A stretch of 64,000 nucleotides of DNA, taken from positions 1 through 64,000 of the forward strand of contig NZ_SULM01000014.1 of assembly GCF_005250615.1 (NCBI RefSeq), in the 5' to 3' direction. Within the stretch, counting starts at the first letter, position 1; every line of letters starts with the position of its first letter. The notes below the pieces were generated by a model, which saw only the letters and a program-made list of their open reading frames with translations, did not search any database and was not told the DNA's origin. Origin of the DNA: Pseudomonas rhizoryzae. GTDB taxonomy: Bacteria > Pseudomonadota > Gammaproteobacteria > Pseudomonadales > Pseudomonadaceae. Positions 34,316 to 42,135 of this stretch are shown here, one piece after another. The translations under genes and the position numbers were made by a program.

Positions 34316-34941
34316 GGTTGTTCGCCTCTAGGGGTGGGGGGAGTGGAAAAGGCGCCCGAGCGGGCGTTGAGCCAGGGCGCGCACAGACGGCTCACCCGCG
34401 GCATGATCAGGAACACCACCAGCGGCACGATGCACAGGGTGATCAACAGATTGCTCGGCACCGGCCCGGCCAGCAGCGGATAGCGCGCGAACAGCGGCTG
34501 CCACAGCGGCGGGATCAGCATGGTCAGGGGCGCGATGACCAGATAGGTCAGCACAGCCTGCTTCCAGGCCGGTGGCGGGCGCACGCCGGGGCGTGGCGGG
34601 TTGAACCAGAATTCGGCGTCGGCATGCACCTCGGGGGCATCGGCCTCGCGCAGCAGTGGTGCCACCTCGGCGATCAATGCCTGGCGCTCTGGCGAGGCCA
34701 GCCAGGCCTGCAGTTGGTCGACGTCGGCGAAGCGCACCAGGGTAGTAAAGGCGGCGCCCTCCTCGGCTGGCGGGATGACGTCCACACCGAGATGACCACA
34801 GGCCGCGCGGGCGGCGGTGACCGCGCGCTGCAGCCAGCGCTGGTAGGCCTGGTGCTGGCCGGCCAGCGGCTGGTGACGGATCACCAGGGTGACGATGCGA
34901 CCGTGGGCCTGTTGCGGGTCTTGCCCGAGTGCGGCGGTCAT
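34312..34941 (-). CDS. Membrane-anchored antibiotic-biosynthesis-monooxygenase (ABM) family protein
   Basis: A 209-residue protein with an N-terminal ABM barrel (RIVTLVIRHQPLAGQHQAYQRWL, about 15-105) and two C-terminal helices (VLTYLVIAPLTMLIPPLW and LLITLCIVPLVVFLIMP) that fix it in the inner membrane. Such proteins are annotated as possible quinol or heme monooxygenases, but no function is proven for this layout. Both ends overlap neighbours by ATGA, with DoxX upstream and the hydrolase downstream, which points to a single functional unit. Confidence 0.85.
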   Translation of the reverse strand: MTAALGQDPQQAHGRIVTLVIRHQPLAGQHQAYQRWLQRAVTAARAACGHLGVDVIPPAEEGAAFTTLVRFADVDQLQAWLASPERQALIAEVAPLLREADAPEVHADAEFWFNPPRPGVRPPPAWKQAVLTYLVIAPLTMLIPPLWQPLFARYPLLAGPVPSNLLITLCIVPLVVFLIMPRVSRLCAPWLNARSGAFSTPPTPRGEQP

Positions 34942-35363
34942 GACAGCGCCCTCGCGAAGCCGCCCTGGGGCGCGCGGCGGCTGGCCAGCCAGGCCGTCAG
35001 CGAATAGCGACCTGGCCCGGTGAGCGCCAGGGTGCCGAACAGCACCAGCAGCAGCCAGCCGAACTGGCCCTGCTCCAGCGACCACTCCGGATGCACCGCC
35101 ACCAGCGCGATGAGCAGCAGCCCCAGGATCGGCAGGCAGGCCAGGCGGGTCGCCCAGCCCAGGGCGATCAGCAGCGGGCAGAGCACCTCGGCGAACACGG
35201 CGAAGGCCAGCGTCGGCCAGACGCCCAGGTGCAGCGGGTCCTCGATCAGGCCGAGTTGCTGGCGAAAGTGCAGCGCCTTGGGCAAGCCATGGACCGCCAA
35301 CAACAACCCGGCGCCACCCAGGCGCAGGAACAAGAGCCCCAGATCCAGCCGCGCCTCGCGCAT
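34938..35363 (-). CDS. DoxX-family membrane protein
   Basis: A 141-residue, four-helix inner-membrane protein of the DoxX family (LFLRLGGAGLLLAVHGLPKALHF ... FAVFAEVLCPLLIALGWATRLA). DoxX proteins have been linked to thiol/redox homeostasis and quinone-related membrane electron transfer. It is the first gene of the six-gene minus-strand operon and faces, across 297 bases, a second DoxX gene on the plus strand. Confidence 0.85.
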   Translation of the reverse strand: MREARLDLGLLFLRLGGAGLLLAVHGLPKALHFRQQLGLIEDPLHLGVWPTLAFAVFAEVLCPLLIALGWATRLACLPILGLLLIALVAVHPEWSLEQGQFGWLLLVLFGTLALTGPGRYSLTAWLASRRAPQGGFARALS

Positions 35364-35456
35364 GGCCCATCCTCCTGATGAGAGAGTCGGCTGCGAGAAA
35401 GGCCTCGCGCCGTCGATGGGGCGGACTTTCGCCCGGACGCCGGGGAGCGGCCTTGG

Positions 35457-35488
35457 ACGTCTGTGCTGGTTTTTGTACGTCTGTGCTG
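35457..35488. promoter_or_regulatory. Two 12-bp direct repeats between divergent DoxX genes
   Basis: ACGTCTGTGCTG occurs at 35457-35468 and 35477-35488, 20 bp apart (two helical turns), between the divergent DoxX genes. It is a candidate activator or repressor site for one or both; the neighbouring LysR proteins are possible binders. The rest of 35364-35660 shows nothing else I can name. Confidence 0.4.
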
Positions 35489-35660
35489 TGGCGTGTGGGT
35501 GAAAGGATTCAGGTCACAACAACGGCCTGGAGGTATTGAACAGTCAACTCAGGCATGACGGTAAAACGCCATTCAGCTACTTAATCGAATTCAAGGTGGA
35601 CAGTAATCTGCCGCCCATCGCATCTATGCCGGATGCCAGACCTTGAAAGGACAGCTGACG

Positions 35661-36071
35661 ATGAACACCACCCAAGCCTTCACCGCCACCACCGGCCGCC
35701 TGCTGCTGGCCAGCCTCTTCCTGTTCAGCGGCGTGGGCAAACTGCTCGCCCCCGCCGCCACCAAGGGCTACATCGCCGCCATGGGTATGCCCTTCCCGGA
35801 CCTCGCCTACCTGGGCGCCCTGGCGGTGGAGCTGGGTCTGGCCAGCCTGCTGCTGATCGGCTATCGCACCCGCCCGGTGGCGCTGGCCATGGCCGCCTTC
35901 GCCCTAGTCACCGCCGCGGTGTTCCACAACCACTTCGCCGATCAGAACCAGCTGATCCACTTCCTCAAGAACCTGGCCATCGCCGGTGGCCTGTTGCAGG
36001 TGGCGGCCTTCGGCGCCGGCGCCCTGAGCGTGGATGGGCGGCGGCCGGTGCGGTCGGCGCGGTTGGCCTGA
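35661..36071 (+). CDS. DoxX-family membrane protein (second copy)
   Basis: A 136-residue, four-helix DoxX protein (TGRLLLASLFLFSGVGKLLAPAATKGYIAAMGMP; ELGLASLLLIGYRTRPVALAMAAFALVTAAVFH). The ATG at 35661 follows AAAGGACAG; a TTG six codons earlier is less likely. It is more like the short DoxX/YphA quinol-oxidase-subunit type than the first DoxX. It is divergent from the DoxX operon, shares its promoter region, and converges on a LysR gene at 36109. Confidence 0.86.
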   Translation: MNTTQAFTATTGRLLLASLFLFSGVGKLLAPAATKGYIAAMGMPFPDLAYLGALAVELGLASLLLIGYRTRPVALAMAAFALVTAAVFHNHFADQNQLIHFLKNLAIAGGLLQVAAFGAGALSVDGRRPVRSARLA

Positions 36072-36108
36072 CTCCATCGCCCCTTGCGCGCCCGCTTGAC
36101 CCTCGCGG

Positions 36109-37029
36109 TCAGGCGGGCGCCGTCACATCCAGCATCCGCGTGCAGGCCTCGCGCAGCAGGTCGAGGAACAGCCGCAGGCGCGCCGGATAGACCCGGGCGT
36201 AGGGGTAGATGAGGTAGAGCGGCAGGGGCGCGGCCTGCCAGTCGGGGAGCAGGTGCACCAGCCGCCCCGCGGCGACATCCTCGCGGACCATCCAGTGCGA
36301 CAGCGCCGCGCAGCCCAGGCCGCGCACGGCGGCATGGCGGGCGACGAAGAGGCTTTCGGTGGCCAGGCGGGGGCGCAGGGGCACGATATGGCTCTCGCCC
36401 GAGACAGGGCGCTCCAGGTGCAACTCGCTCTGGTAGAACTGGCTCATGGCGATCCAGGGCAGCGCCGCCAGGTCCTCGGGACCGGTGAGCGGTCCGGCTA
36501 GCGCCGGCGCCGCCACCAGGATGCGCTGGACGTCGCCCAGGCGCAGCGCCACCGTGTCCGGGTCCTCCACTACCCCTACCCGGATGGCGCAGTCGACGCC
36601 ATCGGCGACGAAGTTGGGCCCGCGGTCGCTCAGCACCCAATCCACCTGCATGCCCGGATAGCGGCGCAGATAGGCTTCCAGCGGATCGAGCAGTTGCTCC
36701 TGGCCGAAGGCATGGGGCATCACCACCCGCAGGCGCCCCTCGGGTTCGGCATGGGCGCCGTGCAGGGCGGCGGCGAAGGCCTGCCAGTCACCGAGCAGTT
36801 GCTGGGCCTGGCGATAGCAGCGCTGACCGTCCTCGGTGAGTCTCAGGGCGTGGGTCGAGCGCTGCACCAGGCGCACCTGCAAGGCCGCTTCCAACGCCTG
36901 CAGGCGACGACTGACGGTGGGCTGGGTGGTGCCGAGTTGGCGCGCTGCCGCCGACAGGCTGCCGGCCTCGACGATGCGGACGAAGGTCTCGAGCAGATCG
37001 AGACGGTCATGGGTAAAGGTGCTGTTCAT
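36109..37029 (-). CDS. LysR-family transcriptional regulator
   Basis: A 306-residue LysR protein with helix-turn-helix SLSAAARQLGTTQPTVSRRLQALEAAL and an effector domain typical of the CrgA/AaeR group. It is divergent from the MFS gene at 37128, with a 98-bp shared promoter, so it probably regulates that exporter. The end is convergent with the plus-strand DoxX gene. Confidence 0.9.
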   Translation of the reverse strand: MNSTFTHDRLDLLETFVRIVEAGSLSAAARQLGTTQPTVSRRLQALEAALQVRLVQRSTHALRLTEDGQRCYRQAQQLLGDWQAFAAALHGAHAEPEGRLRVVMPHAFGQEQLLDPLEAYLRRYPGMQVDWVLSDRGPNFVADGVDCAIRVGVVEDPDTVALRLGDVQRILVAAPALAGPLTGPEDLAALPWIAMSQFYQSELHLERPVSGESHIVPLRPRLATESLFVARHAAVRGLGCAALSHWMVREDVAAGRLVHLLPDWQAAPLPLYLIYPYARVYPARLRLFLDLLREACTRMLDVTAPA

Positions 37030-37127
37030 ACGCCTTACGTATACCCCCTGTACCGGGCGTTCGGCTACAACCGGCCAGCCTTCTGGCGAAGAATGCAGCC
37101 CATCGCATCCCGACCCGGAGCTTCCGC

Positions 37128-38351
37128 ATGAACGACATGCCGCTTTCGCATAGCCAGACCCCGCCGCGCACCGCCACCCTCTCCCCGGCCTTGCTGGGCC
37201 TGCTGGCCACCGGCGCCGGCCTGAGCGTGGCCAACCTCTATTACAGCCAGCCGCTGCTGGGCACCCTGGCCAGCGACCTGCCGGCGACCGCCGCCGACGT
37301 GGGGCTGATCCCCACCCTCACCCAACTCGGCTATGCCCTGGGCCTGTTGCTGCTCGCGCCCTTGGGGGATCGCTTCGACCGCCGCCGCATCATCCTGGCC
37401 AAGCTCGGCATCCTGCTGCTGGCCCTGCTCGGTGCCAGCCTGGCACCGGGGCTGCACGCCCTGCTACTGGCCAGTCTGGTCACCGGTTTGGCCGCCACCG
37501 TGGCCCAGGATCTGGTGCCCGCCGCCGCGACCCTGGCGCCACCGGCCGAGCGTGGCCGCATCGTCGGCACGGTGATGACCGGGCTGCTGCTGGGCATCCT
37601 GCTGTCGCGGGTGGTCAGTGGCCTGGTCGGCGAGCTGTTCGGTTGGCGGACGCTCTATCTGCTGGCCGCGGCCAGCATCGCCGCCATCGGCATGGCGGTC
37701 TGGCGCGGGCTGCCGAGCTTTGCGGCGACCACCCAGCTGAGCTATCCGGCGCTGCTCGGCTCGCTGGGCACCCTATGGCGTCGACATGCCGCGCTGCGCC
37801 GGGCGACCCTGGCCCAGGGCCTGCTGTCCGTCGGCTTCAGCGCCTTCTGGTCGACCCTCGCCCTCTATCTGCATGCCGGTCCCTTCCAGCTGGGCAGCGC
37901 CGCCGCCGGGGCCTTCGGCCTGGCCGGGGCCGCCGGGGCCCTGGCCGCGCCCTGGGCTGGGCGCCTGGCGGATCGCCACGGCTCGGAATGGGTGACGCGC
38001 CTGGGCATCGGTCTCGCGGCCCTGGCCTTCGCCAGCCTGCTCGCCCTGCCCTGGATGCCGGGAGTGGCCGGCCTGGTGCTGCTGGCGGTGGCGACGGTGG
38101 TCTTCGACCTCGGTGTCCAGGCCAGTCTCATCGCCCACCAGGCCCAGGTCTATGGCCTGGAACCCGAGGCCCGCAGCCGGCTCAACGCGGTGCTCTTCAC
38201 CGGCATGTTCATCGGCATGGCCAGTGGCGCCGCCCTGGGCAGCCTGTTGCTGGTACGCCTGGGCTGGAGCGGCGTCGCCGGCCTGGCGCTTACCGCCGCG
38301 CTCCTGGCGCTGCTGGTACGGCTCTGGCCCGCCGCTGTGCGTCGAATCTGA
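37128..38351 (+). CDS. MFS transporter (DHA1-type efflux), paralogue of the 23.2-kb MFS
   Basis: A 407-residue, 12-helix exporter with VANLYYSQPLLGTLASDLPATAADVGLIPTLTQLGYALGLLLLAPLGDRFDRRRII and ERGRIVGTVMTGLLLGILLSRVVSGLVGELFGWRTLY. The same landmarks occur in the MFS at 23165, so the two are paralogues. It is controlled by a divergent LysR gene (36109). Substrate unknown; the family includes sugar and drug exporters. Confidence 0.88.
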   Translation: MNDMPLSHSQTPPRTATLSPALLGLLATGAGLSVANLYYSQPLLGTLASDLPATAADVGLIPTLTQLGYALGLLLLAPLGDRFDRRRIILAKLGILLLALLGASLAPGLHALLLASLVTGLAATVAQDLVPAAATLAPPAERGRIVGTVMTGLLLGILLSRVVSGLVGELFGWRTLYLLAAASIAAIGMAVWRGLPSFAATTQLSYPALLGSLGTLWRRHAALRRATLAQGLLSVGFSAFWSTLALYLHAGPFQLGSAAAGAFGLAGAAGALAAPWAGRLADRHGSEWVTRLGIGLAALAFASLLALPWMPGVAGLVLLAVATVVFDLGVQASLIAHQAQVYGLEPEARSRLNAVLFTGMFIGMASGAALGSLLLVRLGWSGVAGLALTAALLALLVRLWPAAVRRI

Positions 38352-38512
38352 AGAGCGTCCTGGGCGGGGGTGGTGACGCCTCGCCCAAGGATCGTCAACC
38401 AAAACAGGACGACCATTCCGCTTTCAGCTCGTTAATCAAAGTCTCTCTCCACAGTAGGATGTCTTCCATGGCGTCGGCACCGACCGCGCCCCCTCAGACA
38501 AGGAGCCCTATC

Positions 38513-39235
38513 ATGCTGGCCATTCGTAAAGCTTCCGATCGCGGCGCCGCCAACCACGGTTGGCTCAACTCCTTCCACACCTTTTCCTTCGCCAACTACC
38601 GCAATCCGGCGGAGCAGGGTTTCTCCGACCTGCTGGTGATCAACGACGACACCGTGGCGCCGGCACGCGGCTTTGGCGAGCACCCGCATCGCGACATGGA
38701 GATCTTCTCCTATGTGCTCGAAGGCGCCCTGGAGCACCAGGACAGTATGGGCACCGGCTCGGTGATCCGCCCCGGCGACGTCCAGCTGATGAGCGCTGGC
38801 AGCGGTGTCAGCCACAGCGAGTACAACCACTCCGACCGCGAGCGTGTGCACTTCCTGCAGATCTGGATCGTGCCCAACGTGCGCCGCGCCACGCCGCGCT
38901 ACCAGCAGCAGCACTTCAGCGCCGAGACCAAGCGCGGTCGCCTGGCGCTGATCATTTCGCCGGATGGCGCCGAAGGCTCGCTGGAAGTCAGCCAGGACGC
39001 CCGCGTCTACGCCGGTCTGTTCGACGGTGCCGAAAGCGCCACCCTGCAGTTGGCCCCCGAGCGCTATGCCTATGTGCACGTCGCCCGCGGCAGCCTGGAG
39101 CTGAATGGCGTACTGCTGCAGGCCGGCGACGGCGTCCGGTTGCGCGGCGAGCGTGAACTGCAGCTGGCCCACGGCACCGACGCCGAGGTGCTGGTGTTCG
39201 ATCTGCGGCCCAACGAACTGCCGCAAATGCCCTAA
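38513..39235 (+). CDS. Pirin-family bicupin protein
   Basis: A 240-residue bicupin. The N-terminal cupin holds the metal ligands HPHRDME (His-x-His) and SGVSHSEYNHS (His-x-Glu), as in pirins with quercetin 2,3-dioxygenase activity. The C-terminal cupin lacks a full metal set, as usual. The ATG at 38513 has AAGGAGC 7 bases upstream; a longer frame extends back without a site. It may act as a redox-sensitive cofactor or a flavonol dioxygenase. Cytoplasmic. Confidence 0.92.
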   Translation: MLAIRKASDRGAANHGWLNSFHTFSFANYRNPAEQGFSDLLVINDDTVAPARGFGEHPHRDMEIFSYVLEGALEHQDSMGTGSVIRPGDVQLMSAGSGVSHSEYNHSDRERVHFLQIWIVPNVRRATPRYQQQHFSAETKRGRLALIISPDGAEGSLEVSQDARVYAGLFDGAESATLQLAPERYAYVHVARGSLELNGVLLQAGDGVRLRGERELQLAHGTDAEVLVFDLRPNELPQMP

Positions 39236-39312
39236 GCCTGTCTGCGCCTAGGTAGCAGCAGGCGCCAAGCCCGGAGGCCGCTCACTCGGCCTCCCCTTGC
39301 CGAGAACGCGCC

Positions 39313-39900
39313 ATGAGCACCCAAGCCTTGACCTCCCTGGTGGCCGGTAACGCCACCCTCTGGCTGACGCTGAACGTCTTTGGCGAACAGCTGGGCCTGC
39401 CGGTACCGGCCTATCCCTCGCTGGTGGTGATGGGCGCGGCGGCCGACGAGGCCGAGTTGCTCCTGGCGCTGTTAGCCAGCGTCGCGGTCACCGGGCTGGC
39501 CGATCTGCTCTGGTACTGGGCTGGCCGTCGGCACGGCACCTGGTTGTTGCGTCATCTGCCGGGGCACGTCCCGGCCGCCACCCGCTTGCCCGGCCTGTTG
39601 CTGGTGGCCAAGTTCGTCCCCGGCGCCGCCGCCCTGGCGACCCTGAGCGCAGGGGCCAGCGCCATGCCCCTGCGGCGCTTCCTCGCCTACGACCTCGGCG
39701 GCGCCACCCTGTGGATCGGCTCCGGCCTGGCCCTGGGCCGGCTGTTCGAAGCCCACATCCTGGCCCTGCTGGACGAACTCGAAGGCTATGGTCCGGCCCC
39801 GCTGTTGCTCGCCGCGGGCCTCGGTATCGCCTGGTTCGGTTGGCATCTCCTCTCCCAGCGCCGCGCTCGCCACCCCGATCCGCGACACTGCTGCGCCTAG
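39313..39900 (+). CDS. DedA-family membrane protein
   Basis: A 195-residue inner-membrane protein of the DedA/SNARE-associated (VTT) family, with LAVKFVPG-type motif VAKFVPGAAALATLSAGASAMPLRRFLAYDLGGATLW and the early FGEQLGLPVPAYPSLVVMGA. DedA proteins are proton-dependent lipid-scramblase-like factors needed for envelope stability and cationic-peptide tolerance. The stop codon TAG lies inside the terminal inverted repeat of the MITE at 39897, so the element fixes the C-terminus (NH2-...HCCA). Confidence 0.86.
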   Translation: MSTQALTSLVAGNATLWLTLNVFGEQLGLPVPAYPSLVVMGAAADEAELLLALLASVAVTGLADLLWYWAGRRHGTWLLRHLPGHVPAATRLPGLLLVAKFVPGAAALATLSAGASAMPLRRFLAYDLGGATLWIGSGLALGRLFEAHILALLDELEGYGPAPLLLAAGLGIAWFGWHLLSQRRARHPDPRHCCA

Positions 39901-40078
39901 TGTGGTGTGTCAGAAGTTAACTGCACAATTTTGGCGGCGCTTTTTCGGTCTGGCCAGCGTTGCCACTCCTCGCCATAGCCCTGCTATGACTCGTCGCGGC
40001 GCCTAGCCCAGTCGGAACGCCGAACCGCCAAAAAATCACTCGCCAATTCTTGCGCGAACTTCTGACACACCACACTAG
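39897..40078. mobile_element. MITE-like element, 182 bp with 22-bp perfect terminal inverted repeats
   Basis: The left end (39897-39918, CTAG then TGTGGTGTGTCAGAAG) and right end (40057-40078) are exact 22-bp inverted copies. The outer CTAG on both sides could be the duplicated target. Internal inverted repeats (TTTTGGCGG/CCGCCAAAA and a CATAGC-CCT-GCTATG core near 39974) let the whole element fold into one long hairpin. It has no coding capacity, so it would need a transposase in trans. It supplies the stop codon of the DedA gene. Confidence 0.8.
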
Positions 40079-40190
40079 CAATTGCCGTCTTAACGCTAAT
40101 TAACGATAGGCAACTCGCACGTCAGACAACCGCACGGAATCATTCTCATCCAGACCGCCGCTTCAAGGTTGGTTCGATAGGGAGAGCGCC

Positions 40191-40640
40191 ATGTCCATGA
40201 CCGTCGATAGCACCTCAGCCCTATCCAAGCGGCCGGATACGCGTCTGGTCGGTTTGGCCGCCTGGCAGGAGCGCCTGGCCAAGGAAATCTTGCTGCAACA
40301 CCTGGAACGCGGGATCAGCGTCAGCCGGGTCGCCGCTCTCTGCGGGCTGTCGCGCAGCCACTTCACCCGGCAGTTCAAGCTCACAGCGGGACTCGCCCCG
40401 CTGGAATGGCTGCGCCACCAGCGCATCGTCCGCGCCCAGCAGTTGCTGGCCGAGCGCGCCTTACCCCTGGCGGCGATTGCCCTGGAATGTGGTTTCTTCG
40501 ATCAGGCGCACCTGAGCCGGGTGTTCACCCGTGCCGTGGGTGTGCCACCGCTGGCCTGGCAACAGCAGGCCCTGGAACGGCGGCTGCTGGCGGAGCTGAC
40601 GCAGGTGCAGCCGCAGCATGGCCAGCAGGCGGTAGCCTAG
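40191..40640 (+). CDS. AraC-family transcriptional regulator, short form
   Basis: A 149-residue protein consisting mostly of an AraC double helix-turn-helix (ISVSRVAALCGLSRSHFTRQFKLTAGLAPLEWLRHQRI ... IALECGFFDQAHLSRVFTRAVGVPPLAWQ). AGGGAG precedes the ATG. The last 60 codons overlap, on the opposite strand, the 3' part of the NB-ARC regulator; its end (QQQALERRLLAELTQVQ) is an unusual tail for AraC. It resembles stand-alone AraC domains that act on nearby drug-response genes. Convergent overlap with its neighbour is 180 bases. Confidence 0.8.
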   Translation: MSMTVDSTSALSKRPDTRLVGLAAWQERLAKEILLQHLERGISVSRVAALCGLSRSHFTRQFKLTAGLAPLEWLRHQRIVRAQQLLAERALPLAAIALECGFFDQAHLSRVFTRAVGVPPLAWQQQALERRLLAELTQVQPQHGQQAVA

Positions 40641-41960
40641 GCGCTCGCCAGCGTCCTCCACCAGGATCAGCGACTTGTCCACCAGTTGGCCCAGCAGGGG
40701 GATGAAGTACGCCTCCTCCAGGCCACGCTGGGCGGCCAGCGCCAGCGCCCGGTCACGACTGAATCGCTCGCCCGCCTCGGCCAGGGTCGCCAGCACGGCG
40801 AATTCGGCTTCGCTCAGGCTGTGCAGGCTCCAGTCCAACATGGCACCCAGGCTGCGCTGGCGCTGCGCCGCGGTACGTCGCCCCTGCACATCCAGGTAAT
40901 AGCCACCTTCGAGTTGCGCCAGCACGCCGCCGAGCCCCTGGGCCGCCACCTGTTCGGCGAGGATCTCCAGGGCCAGGGGAATACCCTCGCTGCGCCGGCA
41001 GATCTCACCGACCAGCGACACGTCGGCCGGCCGCAGACGCAGCCCCGGCAGCCGTGCCCGGGCGCGGCGGACGAACAGGCGAAAGGCCGGCTCGCGCATG
41101 GCGTCGCGCAGGCGTGGCGAGGATGGGATCGGAACCGCCAGGGGGGCCAGGCGCAGCACCCCCTCTCCCTCCACCCGCAAGGCTTCGCGACTGGTGACCA
41201 GCACCTTGAGTGAGGGGCAGCCCTGCAGCAGCCGCTCCACCAACCAGGCACAGGGCTCGACCAGGCGCTCGGCGTTGTCCAGTACCACCAGCAGGCGCCT
41301 TGTGGCCAGGGCCTCCTGCAGGGCCGGCACCCCCGCCCCGGCCGCCAGCCCCAACTCGCTGGCCAGGCGCTCGACCAGGCCCATGACCGTGCCGAGGGCG
41401 GCGAGATCGAGGCTCTGCACGCCGTCGGGTAAGTCGTCCGCCAGGGTCGCCACGAGGTGCTGGACCAACAGCGACTTGCCGACCCCGCCGGGACCGACCA
41501 CCGAGACCAGTCGCCGCGGCGCGAGCAACCGGCGCAGCTCGGCGAGGCTGGCCGCCCGTCCCTCCAGCGGCGTCAGGGGAGATGCCGCCTCGGCCAGCGG
41601 CAGGAGCTCGGTCTCGCCCAGGCGCTCCACCGCGAGGGCGAAGCCATAGCCGCGATGGCGCACGCTCAGAATGGGGTCCACGGCGCTGTAGGAGCGCAGC
41701 ACCCGGCGCAGGGCCGAGATGTGCACTCGCAGGTTGATGTCCTCGACGACGCTGCCGGGCCACACCTGGGCCATCAAGGTCGGCTTGTCGATCAATTCGC
41801 CGGGACGCTCCAGCAGCACTCGCAGGATGTCCAGGGCGCGGCCGCCCAGGGGCAACGGCCGCTCGCCGTCGAGCAGCAGACGCCGCCGGGGATCGAGGAT
41901 CAGACCGCAGAAACGGTAGGCACTCGCCTCCGCCAAGGGCTTGAGTTCATGCATGACCAT
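40461..41960 (-). CDS. OmpR-type winged-helix regulator with NB-ARC/STAND ATPase, probably shortened
   Basis: A 499-residue protein: an OmpR/PhoB winged helix (about 10-105, GRALDILRVLLERPGELIDKPTLMAQVWPGSVVEDINLRVHISALRR), then an AAA/NB-ARC ATPase with Walker A VVGPGGVGKSLL (about 155-166), Walker B LLVVLDNAERLV and VTSREALRV (sensor). Relatives usually continue into a long TPR sensor region; here the protein ends soon after the ATPase, in a tail (residues about 440-499) that lies antisense to the AraC gene. The end may have been lost by deletion. Regulatory target unknown. Confidence 0.75.
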   Translation of the reverse strand: MVMHELKPLAEASAYRFCGLILDPRRRLLLDGERPLPLGGRALDILRVLLERPGELIDKPTLMAQVWPGSVVEDINLRVHISALRRVLRSYSAVDPILSVRHRGYGFALAVERLGETELLPLAEAASPLTPLEGRAASLAELRRLLAPRRLVSVVGPGGVGKSLLVQHLVATLADDLPDGVQSLDLAALGTVMGLVERLASELGLAAGAGVPALQEALATRRLLVVLDNAERLVEPCAWLVERLLQGCPSLKVLVTSREALRVEGEGVLRLAPLAVPIPSSPRLRDAMREPAFRLFVRRARARLPGLRLRPADVSLVGEICRRSEGIPLALEILAEQVAAQGLGGVLAQLEGGYYLDVQGRRTAAQRQRSLGAMLDWSLHSLSEAEFAVLATLAEAGERFSRDRALALAAQRGLEEAYFIPLLGQLVDKSLILVEDAGERLGYRLLAMLRLHLRQLRQQPPFQGLLLPGQRWHTHGTGEHPAQVRLIEETTFQGNRRQG

Positions 41961-42135
41961 GCTGCGCTCCGCCGCGCCAGGCCTGTCGCCGCTCCTGCAG
42001 GCGAACCCGACGGGCGTCCGCGCCTCTCCTTCGCCGATAGGTCATACCATTCTGGCCGCTGCCCCGGCCCAAGGAATGACGATCTACGGCCGGAAGCTGC
42101 CATCGATAGGCGTGATACCGCCATCGGCGTTGCCG

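Noticed and set aside
31577-34483. 968-codon plus-strand open frame
   Set aside because: Antisense to the YtcJ-like and hydrolase genes with intact motifs; its translation has low-complexity Gly/Gln/Val composition and no domain.
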